This document shows, one piece after another, positions 7,143 through 13,233 of a stretch of 30,139 nucleotides of DNA (within the stretch, counting starts at the first letter, position 1; the number at the start of each line of letters is the position of its first letter). The translations under genes were made by a program, and so were the position numbers. This DNA is from a virus. The notes beneath the pieces were generated by a model that made no database searches, had not been told where the DNA came from, and worked only from the letters and a program-made list of their open reading frames with translations. The DNA lies in IMG/VR virus record IMGVR_UViG_3300048837_001823, positions 1 through 30,139 of that record, one strand, 5' to 3'.

Positions 7143-7318
7143 ACCGCGAGTGTCGGACCTGCCAGTGGCGCAAGGAGGGAATGCTGGCCGTCGATCCCTA
7201 CGAGTGCCGACGATATCCGCCGGTGCCGATCGAGGGCTACAACTTCACGAAGTCATCTTGGCCCGCCGTCAAGCCGACCGACTGGTGCGGCGAGTGGAAG
7301 AAGGAAAAGCCTGAGTGA
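7139..7318 (+). CDS. Small Cys-rich protein (59 aa)
   Basis: The start at 7139 overlaps the previous stop as ATGA. Four Cys occur in the order CRTCQWRK, YECRRYPP, DWCGEW, a spacing typical of very small metal-binding phage proteins that also carry 'YPP' and 'WP-V-DWCGE' segments. Zinc binding is inferred. Two adjacent small Cys-rich genes suggest a shared task, perhaps binding to a host protein, but this is speculation. Confidence 0.72.
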   Translation: MNRECRTCQWRKEGMLAVDPYECRRYPPVPIEGYNFTKSSWPAVKPTDWCGEWKKEKPE

Positions 7319-7557
7319 TCAACTCGTTCCTCGGGATGAAGATCGTCGTCAGCCAGCACGCTGTCCGAATCACCGTCTCCGAAGAGCGCCTGTTCCCTGC
7401 GTCGCGGCATCGCAGCGCACGGATCCACAAGAAACTCGTCAAGCGATATGGAGGTGAATTCAAAGTCAAGATCACGCCTATCACCTACGTGATGGGGAAC
7501 ACCCTGTTCACGCACCCAACCCTATACGAGGAACTCAAGCGAAATGCGAAACGATAA
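7315..7557 (+). CDS. Hypothetical protein (80 aa), GTG start
   Basis: A GTG at 7315 overlaps the previous stop as GTGA, and an AAGGAAA sequence lies upstream at 7302-7308. An in-frame ATG at 7336 lacks a clear ribosome binding site. The product is basic, with SRHRSARIHKKLVKRYGGEF in the middle and a YVMGNTLFTHPTLYEEL C-terminal segment. I recall similar short basic proteins in other phages, all without a function. The basic stretch could contact nucleic acid. Confidence 0.68.
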   Translation: MINSFLGMKIVVSQHAVRITVSEERLFPASRHRSARIHKKLVKRYGGEFKVKITPITYVMGNTLFTHPTLYEELKRNAKR

Positions 7558-7810
7558 CCTGCTCGGTTTCATGGCCTCCGACAAGGTCACCGGATTCAAG
7601 GGTCGCATCACCGCGGTCGTGGAATACCTGAGCGGCTGCACCCAGCTCCTGCTGAGCCCGCCCGTCAAGGACGATGGCACCGAGCGCGAGGGGAAGTTCT
7701 TCGACGTGCAGCGCGTGGTCATCGACTCCACCATCCCGGCCATCGTGCTGGACAACACCAAGACGCCCGGCTTCCAGCCCGGCACCGTCGGCCGGAGGGA
7801 GCACCCGTGA
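7544..7810 (+). CDS. Conserved small phage protein (88 aa)
   Basis: It has the pattern DKVTGFKGRITAVVEYLSGC followed by LLLSPPVKDDGT and FFDVQRV, which I recall from a widespread small phage protein of unknown function with 'DKVTGF-G-VT---YLTGC-Q'. The ATG at 7544 overlaps the previous gene by 14 bases; a second ATG at 7571 is possible. The likely fold is a small beta barrel. Its stop overlaps the dUTPase start as GTGA, so it may be co-expressed with nucleotide metabolism. Confidence 0.78.
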   Translation: MRNDNLLGFMASDKVTGFKGRITAVVEYLSGCTQLLLSPPVKDDGTEREGKFFDVQRVVIDSTIPAIVLDNTKTPGFQPGTVGRREHP

Positions 7811-8235
7811 TCCTCAAGGTCGCAACCCTTGAACACGCCGTCGCTCTTCCGTCATATGCGACGGAGGGCGCTGCCGGTATGGACATCGCCAGCGCAGACA
7901 CGGGCATCGTCTACTACGGGATGCATCGCATTTTCCGCACCGGCCTGATGTTCGAGGTCCCCCCTGGGCACGAGCTCCAGATCCGCAGCCGTTCGGGCAT
8001 GGCCGCGAAGCACAAGATCTTCGTGCTGAACTCGCCGGGCACGCTGGACTGCGACTACCGGGGGGAACTGATGATCGTCCTGATGAATCTGGGCGACACG
8101 AACTACGAAGTCAAGCGCGGAGATCGCATCGCGCAGGCGGTCCTCGCCCCCTTCCTGCGGGCCGAGATCGACTACGTGGAGGAACTGACGCCCACGGCGC
8201 GCGGGGCCGGAGGATTCGGCAGCACGGGGGCCTAA
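7807..8235 (+). CDS. dut: dUTPase (dUTP diphosphatase)
   Basis: It hydrolyses dUTP to dUMP and pyrophosphate, keeping uracil out of DNA and supplying dUMP to thymidylate synthase-family enzymes. All five trimeric dUTPase motifs are present in order: AGMDI at 23-27, RSRSGMA at 60-66, a motif III with D83-Y84-RGE at 75-87, RGDRIAQ at 104-110 and the glycine-rich RGAGGFGSTG at 132-141. The 142-residue length is normal. The GTG at 7807 overlaps the previous stop as GTGA. In this window it would feed dUMP to the TS-family enzyme at 10745-11650. Confidence 0.95.
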   Translation: MILKVATLEHAVALPSYATEGAAGMDIASADTGIVYYGMHRIFRTGLMFEVPPGHELQIRSRSGMAAKHKIFVLNSPGTLDCDYRGELMIVLMNLGDTNYEVKRGDRIAQAVLAPFLRAEIDYVEELTPTARGAGGFGSTGA

Positions 8236-8244
8236 TTTTCCCCC

Positions 8245-8273
8245 TTGCGCTGGACCCCTCAGCGCAGTATAAT
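8245..8273 (+). promoter_or_regulatory. Sigma70-like promoter P4 with leader hairpin
   Basis: TTGCGC at 8245-8250 and a consensus TATAAT at 8268-8273 have a 17-base spacer. The predicted transcript begins at or next to a perfect 8-bp hairpin, TCGGGGCA (8281-8288) with TGCCCCGA (8292-8299) and a GGG loop. AGGAG at 8313-8317 and ATG 8324 follow. The stretch from CCAGGAGA to the ATG nearly repeats that of promoter P1's gene. Confidence 0.75.
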
Positions 8274-8323
8274 GATTGGGTCGGGGCAGGGTGCCCCGAT
8301 CGAAACACTCCCAGGAGACTATC

Positions 8324-8986
8324 ATGGCCGACACGGTCGATATCGAAGAACTGGACGCCTCCGACCTCGCCGACATCCTCTCCGAGGTCAACGGCAAGGC
8401 CACCAAGGTCAAGAACGTCGCCGCCGCGCGCAAGGAGCTCGCCGGCCTGCTCGAGAGCAAGAGCCTCGTGCTCACCACCGACGACGAGGGCAATTTCGTC
8501 CTGAACCCCAAGAAGGCCGCGAAGACCAAGGCGAAGGCCAAGGCGCCGGAGCCCGATGAGGAAGAGGAAGCCGAAGAGGAAGCCGAGGAGGAAGCCGAGG
8601 AGGAAGCCGAGGAGGAGGTCGAGGAGGAGAAGCCCGCCCCGAAGACCAAGACCAAGGTGAAGGCCAAGGCGCCGGAGCCCGAGGAGGAGGCCGAGGAGGA
8701 AGAAGCGCCGAAGGCCAAGTCCAAGACCAAGGCGGCCCCGGCCAAGGACGGCGCGAAGCGGGCGCCGCCGCCCCGCGAGCCCACCCTGAAGGACGACATG
8801 ACCATCACCGTCGTCAACAAGACGCCCAAGTTCGCCGAGGACTCCTTCCGGGCGCGCAAGTGGGACGTCCTGAAGAAGGCCAAGACGGTCGGCGCCTACA
8901 TGAAGGCGGCCGAGGCGGCCGAGCTCCCGTCGGCGCGCGGCTTCCTGACGGTGTGCATGAAGGCCGAATACATCACCATTTCCTGA
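8324..8986 (+). CDS. Acidic repeat protein with Glu/Ala and Lys/Ala/Pro linkers (220 aa)
   Basis: The start is ATG 8324 with AGGAG at 8313-8317, directly downstream of promoter P4. An N-terminal helical part (ADTVDIEELDASDLADILSE, residues 2-21) is followed by a long low-complexity region, about residues 65-150. This region alternates Lys/Ala/Pro segments (KAKAKAPEP) with Glu/Ala blocks (EEEAEEEAEEE). A compact C-terminal domain (FRARKWDVLKKAKTVGAYMKAAEA, RGFLTVCMKAEYITIS) ends the protein. At DNA level a 12-base unit is repeated over 8561-8629 and a 24-base unit occurs twice. The long acidic tract could mimic DNA or bind basic proteins. No relative with a known function is recognised. The strong promoter and leader suggest high expression. 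Confidence 0.8.
   Translation: MADTVDIEELDASDLADILSEVNGKATKVKNVAAARKELAGLLESKSLVLTTDDEGNFVLNPKKAAKTKAKAKAPEPDEEEEAEEEAEEEAEEEAEEEVEEEKPAPKTKTKVKAKAPEPEEEAEEEEAPKAKSKTKAAPAKDGAKRAPPPREPTLKDDMTITVVNKTPKFAEDSFRARKWDVLKKAKTVGAYMKAAEAAELPSARGFLTVCMKAEYITIS
8533..8682 (+). repeat. 24-bp direct repeat and 12-bp tandem units within the acidic-repeat gene
   Basis: An identical 24-base sequence, beginning GAAGGCCAAGGC and ending GGAGCCCGA, occurs at 8533-8556 and 8659-8682, 126 bases apart. Between them, 12-base units close to GAGGAAGCCGAG are tandemly repeated (about 8561-8629). Both encode the alternating basic and acidic linker segments, so the gene likely grew by internal duplication and may vary in length between strains. 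Confidence 0.8.
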
Positions 8987-9005
8987 TCACCGGCGCGCCT
9001 GCGGA

Positions 9006-9033
9006 CGAGGGGGGTGGGAGACTGCCCCCCTCG
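9006..9033 (+). terminator. G6/C6 hairpin before the modification genes
   Basis: CGAGGGGGG (9006-9014) pairs perfectly with CCCCCCTCG (9025-9033) around a 10-nt loop. It lies in the gap between the acidic-repeat gene and the aGPT-PPlase-like gene, with no T-run after it. The next Shine-Dalgarno (GGAGGGA, 9043-9049) follows closely. It may reduce read-through from promoter P4 or stabilise mRNA. Confidence 0.5.
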
Positions 9034-9053
9034 ATCTGTATTCGGAGGGAACC

Positions 9054-9932
9054 ATGATCGTCATTAAGCGCCGAGGCGACCGGATACTTCCGGAACAGTT
9101 AGATATCATGTGCCACTGGATCGAAGCACGGGAAGCTCTCCGGCACAACCGCGAATCCAACGCTCCGAAACCCTGGACCGACGACTGCCTGCTCCTGGCC
9201 TATCGCTGGTGCAACGTCCGCCGCATGGACGATCGGGTGAGCCACTGGCTCCTTCGGTGGCATCAAGCTCGGCCCGAAGTCGGGTTTCAAGACCGCATCA
9301 TCGCCGCGGTCGCGGGGCGTCTCATCAATTGGCCCCCCACGCTGCAAGAGCTTCCGTATCCTGCCCCGTATCGCGAGAAAGCGTGGACCCGCGTGATGCT
9401 GGCGCGGAAAAAGAACCGCGACAAGGTGTTCACCGGCGCCTACATCATCAACGGTGCGTTGGGGGGCGACAAAATTCTGCAGGTCACGCAGAAAGTCCTG
9501 GTGCCGCTGTGGAATGCACGAAGGACAATCGGCACTCACCCCCAGACGATGCAGGAAGTCTGGAAATGGCTCAACGGCAAGCCCGGCATCGGCTCATTCA
9601 TGGCTGGGCAGGCGGTCGCCGACCTTCGGCATATCCACCACGAGCTCCCCTGGACGGATCGCCTCACCTGGGCGCCGCAGGGGCCGGGCAGCATCCGCGG
9701 TGTCAACAGGTTGATCGGCCAGCCTCTGTCAGCAAGCCTGCCCTATAATGAGTGGCTTGACGTTGTGCGCGCGGCCTATGCCCGCTGCGCTGCTCGTCTG
9801 CCCACCATTTATGAGCGGCTGGAGCTGATGGATCAACAAAATATTCTGTGTGAGACAGATAAATACATGAGATTGACCAATGGAGAAGGTTCGGTGCGTT
9901 CACGCTATCGGGAGTTCAAAGGATGGACATAA
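9054..9932 (+). CDS. aGPT-PPlase / HMUDK-helical family protein (DNA base modification)
   Basis: The 292-residue protein matches, from memory, the helical domain family found in 5-hydroxymethyluridine DNA kinases and alpha-glutamyl/putrescinyl-thymine pyrophosphorylases of phages with hypermodified thymine. Signatures are PKPWTDD at residues 39-45 with YRWCNVRRMDDRV after it, a helix-hairpin-helix-like PGIGSFMAGQAVADLR at 177-192, GPGSIRGVNRL at 210-220, and a C-terminal QNILCETDKYMRLTNGEG-RSRY. No Walker A motif is visible, so the kinase domain is absent. It is therefore more likely a stand-alone pyrophosphorylase/transferase than a kinase. The family acts on hydroxymethyluracil already in DNA. 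The glycosyltransferase-like gene overlaps its end by 10 bases. Confidence 0.82.
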   Translation: MIVIKRRGDRILPEQLDIMCHWIEAREALRHNRESNAPKPWTDDCLLLAYRWCNVRRMDDRVSHWLLRWHQARPEVGFQDRIIAAVAGRLINWPPTLQELPYPAPYREKAWTRVMLARKKNRDKVFTGAYIINGALGGDKILQVTQKVLVPLWNARRTIGTHPQTMQEVWKWLNGKPGIGSFMAGQAVADLRHIHHELPWTDRLTWAPQGPGSIRGVNRLIGQPLSASLPYNEWLDVVRAAYARCAARLPTIYERLELMDQQNILCETDKYMRLTNGEGSVRSRYREFKGWT

Positions 9933-10720
9933 CCTTCTATATCCCCACGCTGGGGAGAATAGACAATCAACCAACGATGATCTACCTGCGCTCGGGGGGC
10001 GTAACGCCGACCCTCGTGGTGCAACCCCACGAATACGAGTTCTACCGGGTGCGCTATCCGGCCTGCTCGTTCATGCGCCTACCCAAGAGTGTCAAGGGCA
10101 TTTCGGCGACGCGTCAGTTCATCCTGGAGAACTGCGAGACTCGCCACTTAGCCATGTTCGACGACGATCTGCGGTTTGCCCGCAAAGACCCGGCCGACCG
10201 CAAGAAGCTCTTGGAGCCGAAACCGCACGACATGGAGGAGATGATCGCTGCCATCAAGTCGAAGCTCCTGCGTTTCGCCCATGTCGGCATCAGCCTTCGG
10301 CAAGGCAACAATCTCAAGACCGAGCCCTACGTCCTCAACGAGCGCATCATTCGAGCGGTGGCCTACGACAAAGAGCGCATGCCCCCCTCGGCTCGTTTCG
10401 ACCGGATCCCGCTCAAGCAGGATTTGGACATGACGCTCCAGCTTCTACGGGCCGGTCTACCGAACTGCTGCATCTACGAGTGGGCGCAGGATCAGGTCGG
10501 CGGGTCCAATGCGCGCGGGGGGTGTTCCACGTTCCGCAACGAGGACCTCTCGGACCAAGCGGCCCAGATGCTGCACGATCTACACCCAGACTTCGTCACC
10601 CTCGTCCGCAAGACGAACAACAATTGGAAGGGCTTCGGGAACAAGGATCGTCTCGAGACCCGCATCGCCTGGAAACAGGCTTACGAGGCTGGCAAGAGAG
10701 CCCGCCGCGTGCTACCCTAG
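9923..10720 (+). CDS. TAGT-like GT-A fold glycosyltransferase
   Basis: The 265-residue protein has the layout of TET-associated glycosyltransferases: a YIPTLGR nucleotide-binding start at 6-12, LVVQPHEYEFY at 31-41, KGISATRQFIL at 58-68, then LAMFDDDLRF at 76-85 with a D80-D81-D82 metal-binding motif. A later QDLDMTLQLLRAGLP segment at 166-180 may hold the catalytic acid. Known relatives were proposed to attach sugars to hydroxymethylated bases in phage DNA. No TET/JBP oxygenase is seen here. The gene overlaps the aGPT-PPlase-like gene and is followed by a TS-family gene, so a hydroxymethylated pyrimidine is a plausible acceptor. The sugar donor and acceptor are inferred. Confidence 0.75.
   Translation: MDITFYIPTLGRIDNQPTMIYLRSGGVTPTLVVQPHEYEFYRVRYPACSFMRLPKSVKGISATRQFILENCETRHLAMFDDDLRFARKDPADRKKLLEPKPHDMEEMIAAIKSKLLRFAHVGISLRQGNNLKTEPYVLNERIIRAVAYDKERMPPSARFDRIPLKQDLDMTLQLLRAGLPNCCIYEWAQDQVGGSNARGGCSTFRNEDLSDQAAQMLHDLHPDFVTLVRKTNNNWKGFGNKDRLETRIAWKQAYEAGKRARRVLP
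10690..10718 (+). promoter_or_regulatory. Extended -10 promoter P5 inside the end of the glycosyltransferase gene
   Basis: TGCTACCCT gives an extended TG with -10 TACCCT at 10713-10718; the weak -35 is TGGCAA at 10690-10695. The 21 bases at 10701-10721 match 15126-15146 at 20 positions, although here they encode the last residues and stop codon of a protein and there they are non-coding. The shared sequence is therefore most likely regulatory. AGGAGG at 10731-10736 and ATG 10745 follow. Confidence 0.6.
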
Positions 10721-10744
10721 GGGCGGCTTCAGGAGGGCCACATC

Positions 10745-11650
10745 ATGCATGTCCAATACGAGAATGTCAACCACGCAATCGCGATCCTGCCTCAGCACAT
10801 CAAGCAGCAGGGCCAGATCGAAGACAGCCGCAACGGGAAGGTCGTGTCCTACCCGCTGCCGCTGATGGTCACGACGACGCAGCCGTGGGAGCGCGTCCTG
10901 CTCTGCCCGCGCCGCCGCGCCAACCCGTTCCTATTTCTGCTTGACGGGCTGAGCATCCTTTCCAAGGTCGCGCTCGTCAAGCCGTTCGCGGACATCGTGC
11001 CGCGGTTCAAGAACTACAGCGACGACGGCGCCACGCTCCGCGGTCACTACGGCAGGCGCCTCTACGACCAGATTCCGGACGCGATCGAGATGCTGCGCCG
11101 GGAGCCGAACAGCCGCCGGGTGACGATGGCCATCTGGGACGCGGCAATGGATCTGGGGGCGGACAGCAAGGATATCCCCTGCAACGTTCACGTCAACCTG
11201 AGGATCGTCGACGGCGCGCTGGATCTCACGGTGTTCAACCGCAGCAACGACGTCCTGTGGGGAATGCTCGGCGCGAACATCGTCCAGTTCTCGTTCCTCC
11301 AGGAATACATCGCCACATCGCTCGGCCTGTTCGTCGGCCGCCTGCACCAGATCAGCACGAACGCCCACATCTACCTGGGCTTCGGCCCAGGCCAGGGAAT
11401 GCTGGACTTCACCCACACAGTGAAGACGGCGCCGACGATGCCGCTGGACATCGCCGACCTGACGAACGATCTGGACATGATGTTCCTGGCGCTGGCGGCC
11501 GATGATCCGCTGCCCCCCACGCAGAACAGGTTCCTGGCCGGGGTGGTCTATCCGATGATCCAGGCCCACCAGAACAAGGACTTGGGGATGCTGGACGGCT
11601 ACCCGGACTGCGACTGGTTCCAGGCCGCTCGCATGTATGGAGTGAAGTGA
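10745..11650 (+). CDS. Thymidylate synthase-family enzyme, candidate dUMP hydroxymethylase
   Basis: The 301-residue protein is in the thymidylate synthase/pyrimidine hydroxymethylase family. It has SRNGKV at 28-33, FKNYSDDGATLRGHYGRRL at 88-106, SRRV at 123-126, the catalytic cysteine in DIPCNVHV (C146), NRSNDVLWGMLGAN at 165-178 and the dUMP-binding HQISTNAHIY at 201-210. N178 aligns with the asparagine that selects uracil over cytosine, so the substrate should be dUMP. Y91 appears to replace the tryptophan (W80 in E. coli ThyA) whose substitution favours hydroxymethylation. With the neighbouring modification genes this points to 5-hydroxymethyl-dUMP synthesis, but ordinary dTMP synthesis is not excluded. 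The start has AGGAGG at 10731-10736. Confidence 0.88.
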   Translation: MHVQYENVNHAIAILPQHIKQQGQIEDSRNGKVVSYPLPLMVTTTQPWERVLLCPRRRANPFLFLLDGLSILSKVALVKPFADIVPRFKNYSDDGATLRGHYGRRLYDQIPDAIEMLRREPNSRRVTMAIWDAAMDLGADSKDIPCNVHVNLRIVDGALDLTVFNRSNDVLWGMLGANIVQFSFLQEYIATSLGLFVGRLHQISTNAHIYLGFGPGQGMLDFTHTVKTAPTMPLDIADLTNDLDMMFLALAADDPLPPTQNRFLAGVVYPMIQAHQNKDLGMLDGYPDCDWFQAARMYGVK

Positions 11651-11651
11651 C

Positions 11652-12143
11652 ATGGCCGCGACTCTTCAAGCGCTCATCAAGGCGGGCTACGACGTGACCC
11701 GCTGGCATACGCTGCCGAACTCGCGTCCGCAGAACCTCGCGTCCCATCTGTGGGGGGTGGCCATGCTGATCAACCGGCTCTACGACGGGCCGATTCACCT
11801 GCTGCCCTTGCTGATGAGTGCGGCGCTGGAACACGATCTCGCCGAATCGCAGATCGGCGACATGCCCCGGCCCGCTCGCACCAGAGAGCATCGCGTTCTG
11901 GAGCTCGCCGTGTGCAACAACATGAAGATCGCTCATGAGGATCACCTGCCGGCGATCATCCGGCCGTGGCTGGAATGGGCGGATCTGATCGAAGCCGGGC
12001 TGCACGCCCAGCGCGAGGTGATGGTCGGCAACTCGAACTTCACGGAAGTCCTGCTGCGCGTCAGCGACTACATCAACGAGAGCGAGGCGCATATCCCCCC
12101 TCCGCTGTTCAAGTTCGCCCGGGAAGCGGGGTTGGTGCTGTGA
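11652..12143 (+). CDS. HD-domain phosphohydrolase, YfbR-like 5'-deoxynucleotidase
   Basis: YfbR-type enzymes remove the phosphate from deoxyribonucleoside monophosphates. The 163-residue protein shows the family's residues: R17-W18, H32 in SHLWGVAMLI, H61-D62-xx-E65 in the EHDLAE motif, G69-D70 followed by MPRPAR, and an aspartate in VSDYIN near residue 138. The gene starts one base after the TS-family stop, so the two are coupled. In phages with modified bases, HD phosphohydrolases are known to deplete the normal nucleotide, so removal of dTMP or another dNMP would suit this cluster. The specificity cannot be read from sequence. Confidence 0.85.
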   Translation: MAATLQALIKAGYDVTRWHTLPNSRPQNLASHLWGVAMLINRLYDGPIHLLPLLMSAALEHDLAESQIGDMPRPARTREHRVLELAVCNNMKIAHEDHLPAIIRPWLEWADLIEAGLHAQREVMVGNSNFTEVLLRVSDYINESEAHIPPPLFKFAREAGLVL

Positions 12144-12811
12144 AGAAGCCCGGCCAGCCCGCCAGCCCGCTCGAGATCACGGCGGGCCGCAAGACCCTCT
12201 TGGGCGCTTTCCGGTTCGGCATCGCTGACCGGGAGCAGATGGCCATGGCCGCGAACTGGCTTCGCGACCTGACCGTGTTTCACGGTGAATCCCTCAAGCG
12301 CCTTGAGGGAAACCCGGTGTATCTTCAGTTGATGAGGGGAACCCTCACGGGGTCGGCAACCCAGAACCACGCTGCCGACTGGATCGAAGGTCTTGTGCAA
12401 TCAGGAGAGATACAGCCTATGGTCGAACAGCCGACCGCCAACGAGCGTCAGGTGGGGGGTGCCCACTACCGGAAGAAGATCCAGCATTGGGACTTCGTGG
12501 CTTCCCACGACTACGGCTACTTGGAGGGGCAGGTCACGAAATACGTGTTCCGCTGGAAGGACAAGAACGGTCTGCAAGACGTGCAGAAGGCTGAGCACTT
12601 TCTGCAGAAGCTCATCGAAGTCGCTGAAATGGACAGCATGCCGATTCCCCTCGGCCAGTTTCTCGACGACAACGACATCCAGGGCGAGGAGCGCGAGATC
12701 TACATCGCCATGCACGCCTATCACGGCACGCTGGACCCCATGTTTCTGGAGGTCGCCCAGCGAGCGATGAAGCGGCTGCTGGCCAGCGCGGCGGCGCTGC
12801 CTCCGGCGTAG
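12140..12811 (+). CDS. DUF3310 protein with N-terminal extension (223 aa)
   Basis: The C-terminal half carries DUF3310 (SaV-like): NERQVGGAHYRKKIQHWDF near residue 100, then HDYGYLEGQVTKYVFRWKDKNG and DVQKAEHFLQKLIE. This is a small phage domain linked to nucleotide metabolism neighbourhoods, with no proven reaction. The GTG at 12140 overlaps the HD gene stop as GTGA and gives an extra 93-residue helical part (MAMAANWLRDLTVF) of unknown origin. An in-frame ATG at 12419 with AGGAGA at 12403-12408 would give the DUF3310 domain alone, so two products are possible. Confidence 0.82.
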   Translation: MKKPGQPASPLEITAGRKTLLGAFRFGIADREQMAMAANWLRDLTVFHGESLKRLEGNPVYLQLMRGTLTGSATQNHAADWIEGLVQSGEIQPMVEQPTANERQVGGAHYRKKIQHWDFVASHDYGYLEGQVTKYVFRWKDKNGLQDVQKAEHFLQKLIEVAEMDSMPIPLGQFLDDNDIQGEEREIYIAMHAYHGTLDPMFLEVAQRAMKRLLASAAALPPA

Positions 12812-12819
12812 CGCGACTG

Positions 12820-12856
12820 CCAGGGGGGCCTCATACAGCCCGTGCGGCCCCCCTGG
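12820..12856 (+). terminator. 11-bp G6/C6 hairpin after the DUF3310 gene
   Basis: CCAGGGGGGCC (12820-12830) pairs perfectly with GGCCCCCCTGG (12846-12856) around a 15-nt loop, just after the DUF3310 stop. No T-run follows. It marks the likely end of the modification and nucleotide operon before the polymerase genes, although partial read-through is plausible. Confidence 0.55.
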
Positions 12857-12876
12857 CGCTACCCCTGCCCCACCCC
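12856..12876 (+). repeat. 21-base element shared with 21271-21291
   Basis: GCGCTACCCC-T-GCCCCACCCC here matches the sequence at 21271-21291 at 20 of 21 positions. Both copies are intergenic and both follow G-rich hairpin sequence. The core GCGCTACCC resembles the extended -10 block GTGCTACCC of promoters P5 and P6, so it may be a weak or degenerate promoter, but no good -35 is present. Confidence 0.55.
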
Positions 12877-12897
12877 AGCAGATAAAGGCCCTGGCGA

Positions 12898-13233
12898 ATG
12901 TCGAACGCAGGCAAAAAGATGGTCAACTGGAAGCGAGACCACGCTGTCCTGCGAGTAGCCCTCGGGCTGCTCAGGCGGGACGGCTTCACGTCGCTTCACG
13001 CGGCGCGCTTCCTCATGTCGCACGAGGCGACCGCGGCCGTGAGAGAAGACTGCCTGCGGCTGGGCCGCGAGCTCACCGATGAGGCGCTGGCCAGCCGTAT
13101 GAAGCGAATCGAGGAGCTCGACTGGCTCGAGACCAACCGCCCTGCGATGTTCAAGGCTGGCAAGGCCCTGAGCCGCGTGTTGAAGCGCGATCTCCGCGCT
13201 GCTCACATCGAATCCTTCTCGGCGCTCGGCTGA
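12898..13233 (+). CDS. Hypothetical protein (111 aa), upstream of polymerase
   Basis: Not recognised. ATG 12898 has only a weak AAGG at 12884-12887. The protein is basic and mostly helical: GKKMVNWKRDHAVLRVALGLLRRDG, HAARFLMSHEATAAVRED and KALSRVLKRDLRAAHIE. Its last base overlaps the polymerase start (TGATG), so the two are translated together and it may assist replication. No helix-turn-helix signature is clear. Confidence 0.7.
   Translation: MSNAGKKMVNWKRDHAVLRVALGLLRRDGFTSLHAARFLMSHEATAAVREDCLRLGRELTDEALASRMKRIEELDWLETNRPAMFKAGKALSRVLKRDLRAAHIESFSALG

Noticed and set aside
8561-8629. Tandem 12-base repeats as a possible CRISPR or iteron array
   Set aside because: The units have no spacers, stay in frame and encode a Glu/Ala tract, so they are coding repeats.
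7852-8883. A 343-residue leftward frame rich in Ser and Ala
   Set aside because: It is the antisense reading of the Glu/Ala/Lys repeat gene and part of dUTPase; the Ser-rich tract is the complement of GAG/GAA codons.
9054-9932. An ordinary helix-hairpin-helix DNA repair glycosylase
   Set aside because: The HhH-like segment is present, but the PKPWTDD, GPGSIRGVNRL and LCETDKYMR motifs fit the aGPT-PPlase/HMUDK-helical family, and the endonuclease III iron-sulfur cluster and catalytic Lys/Asp pattern are not seen.
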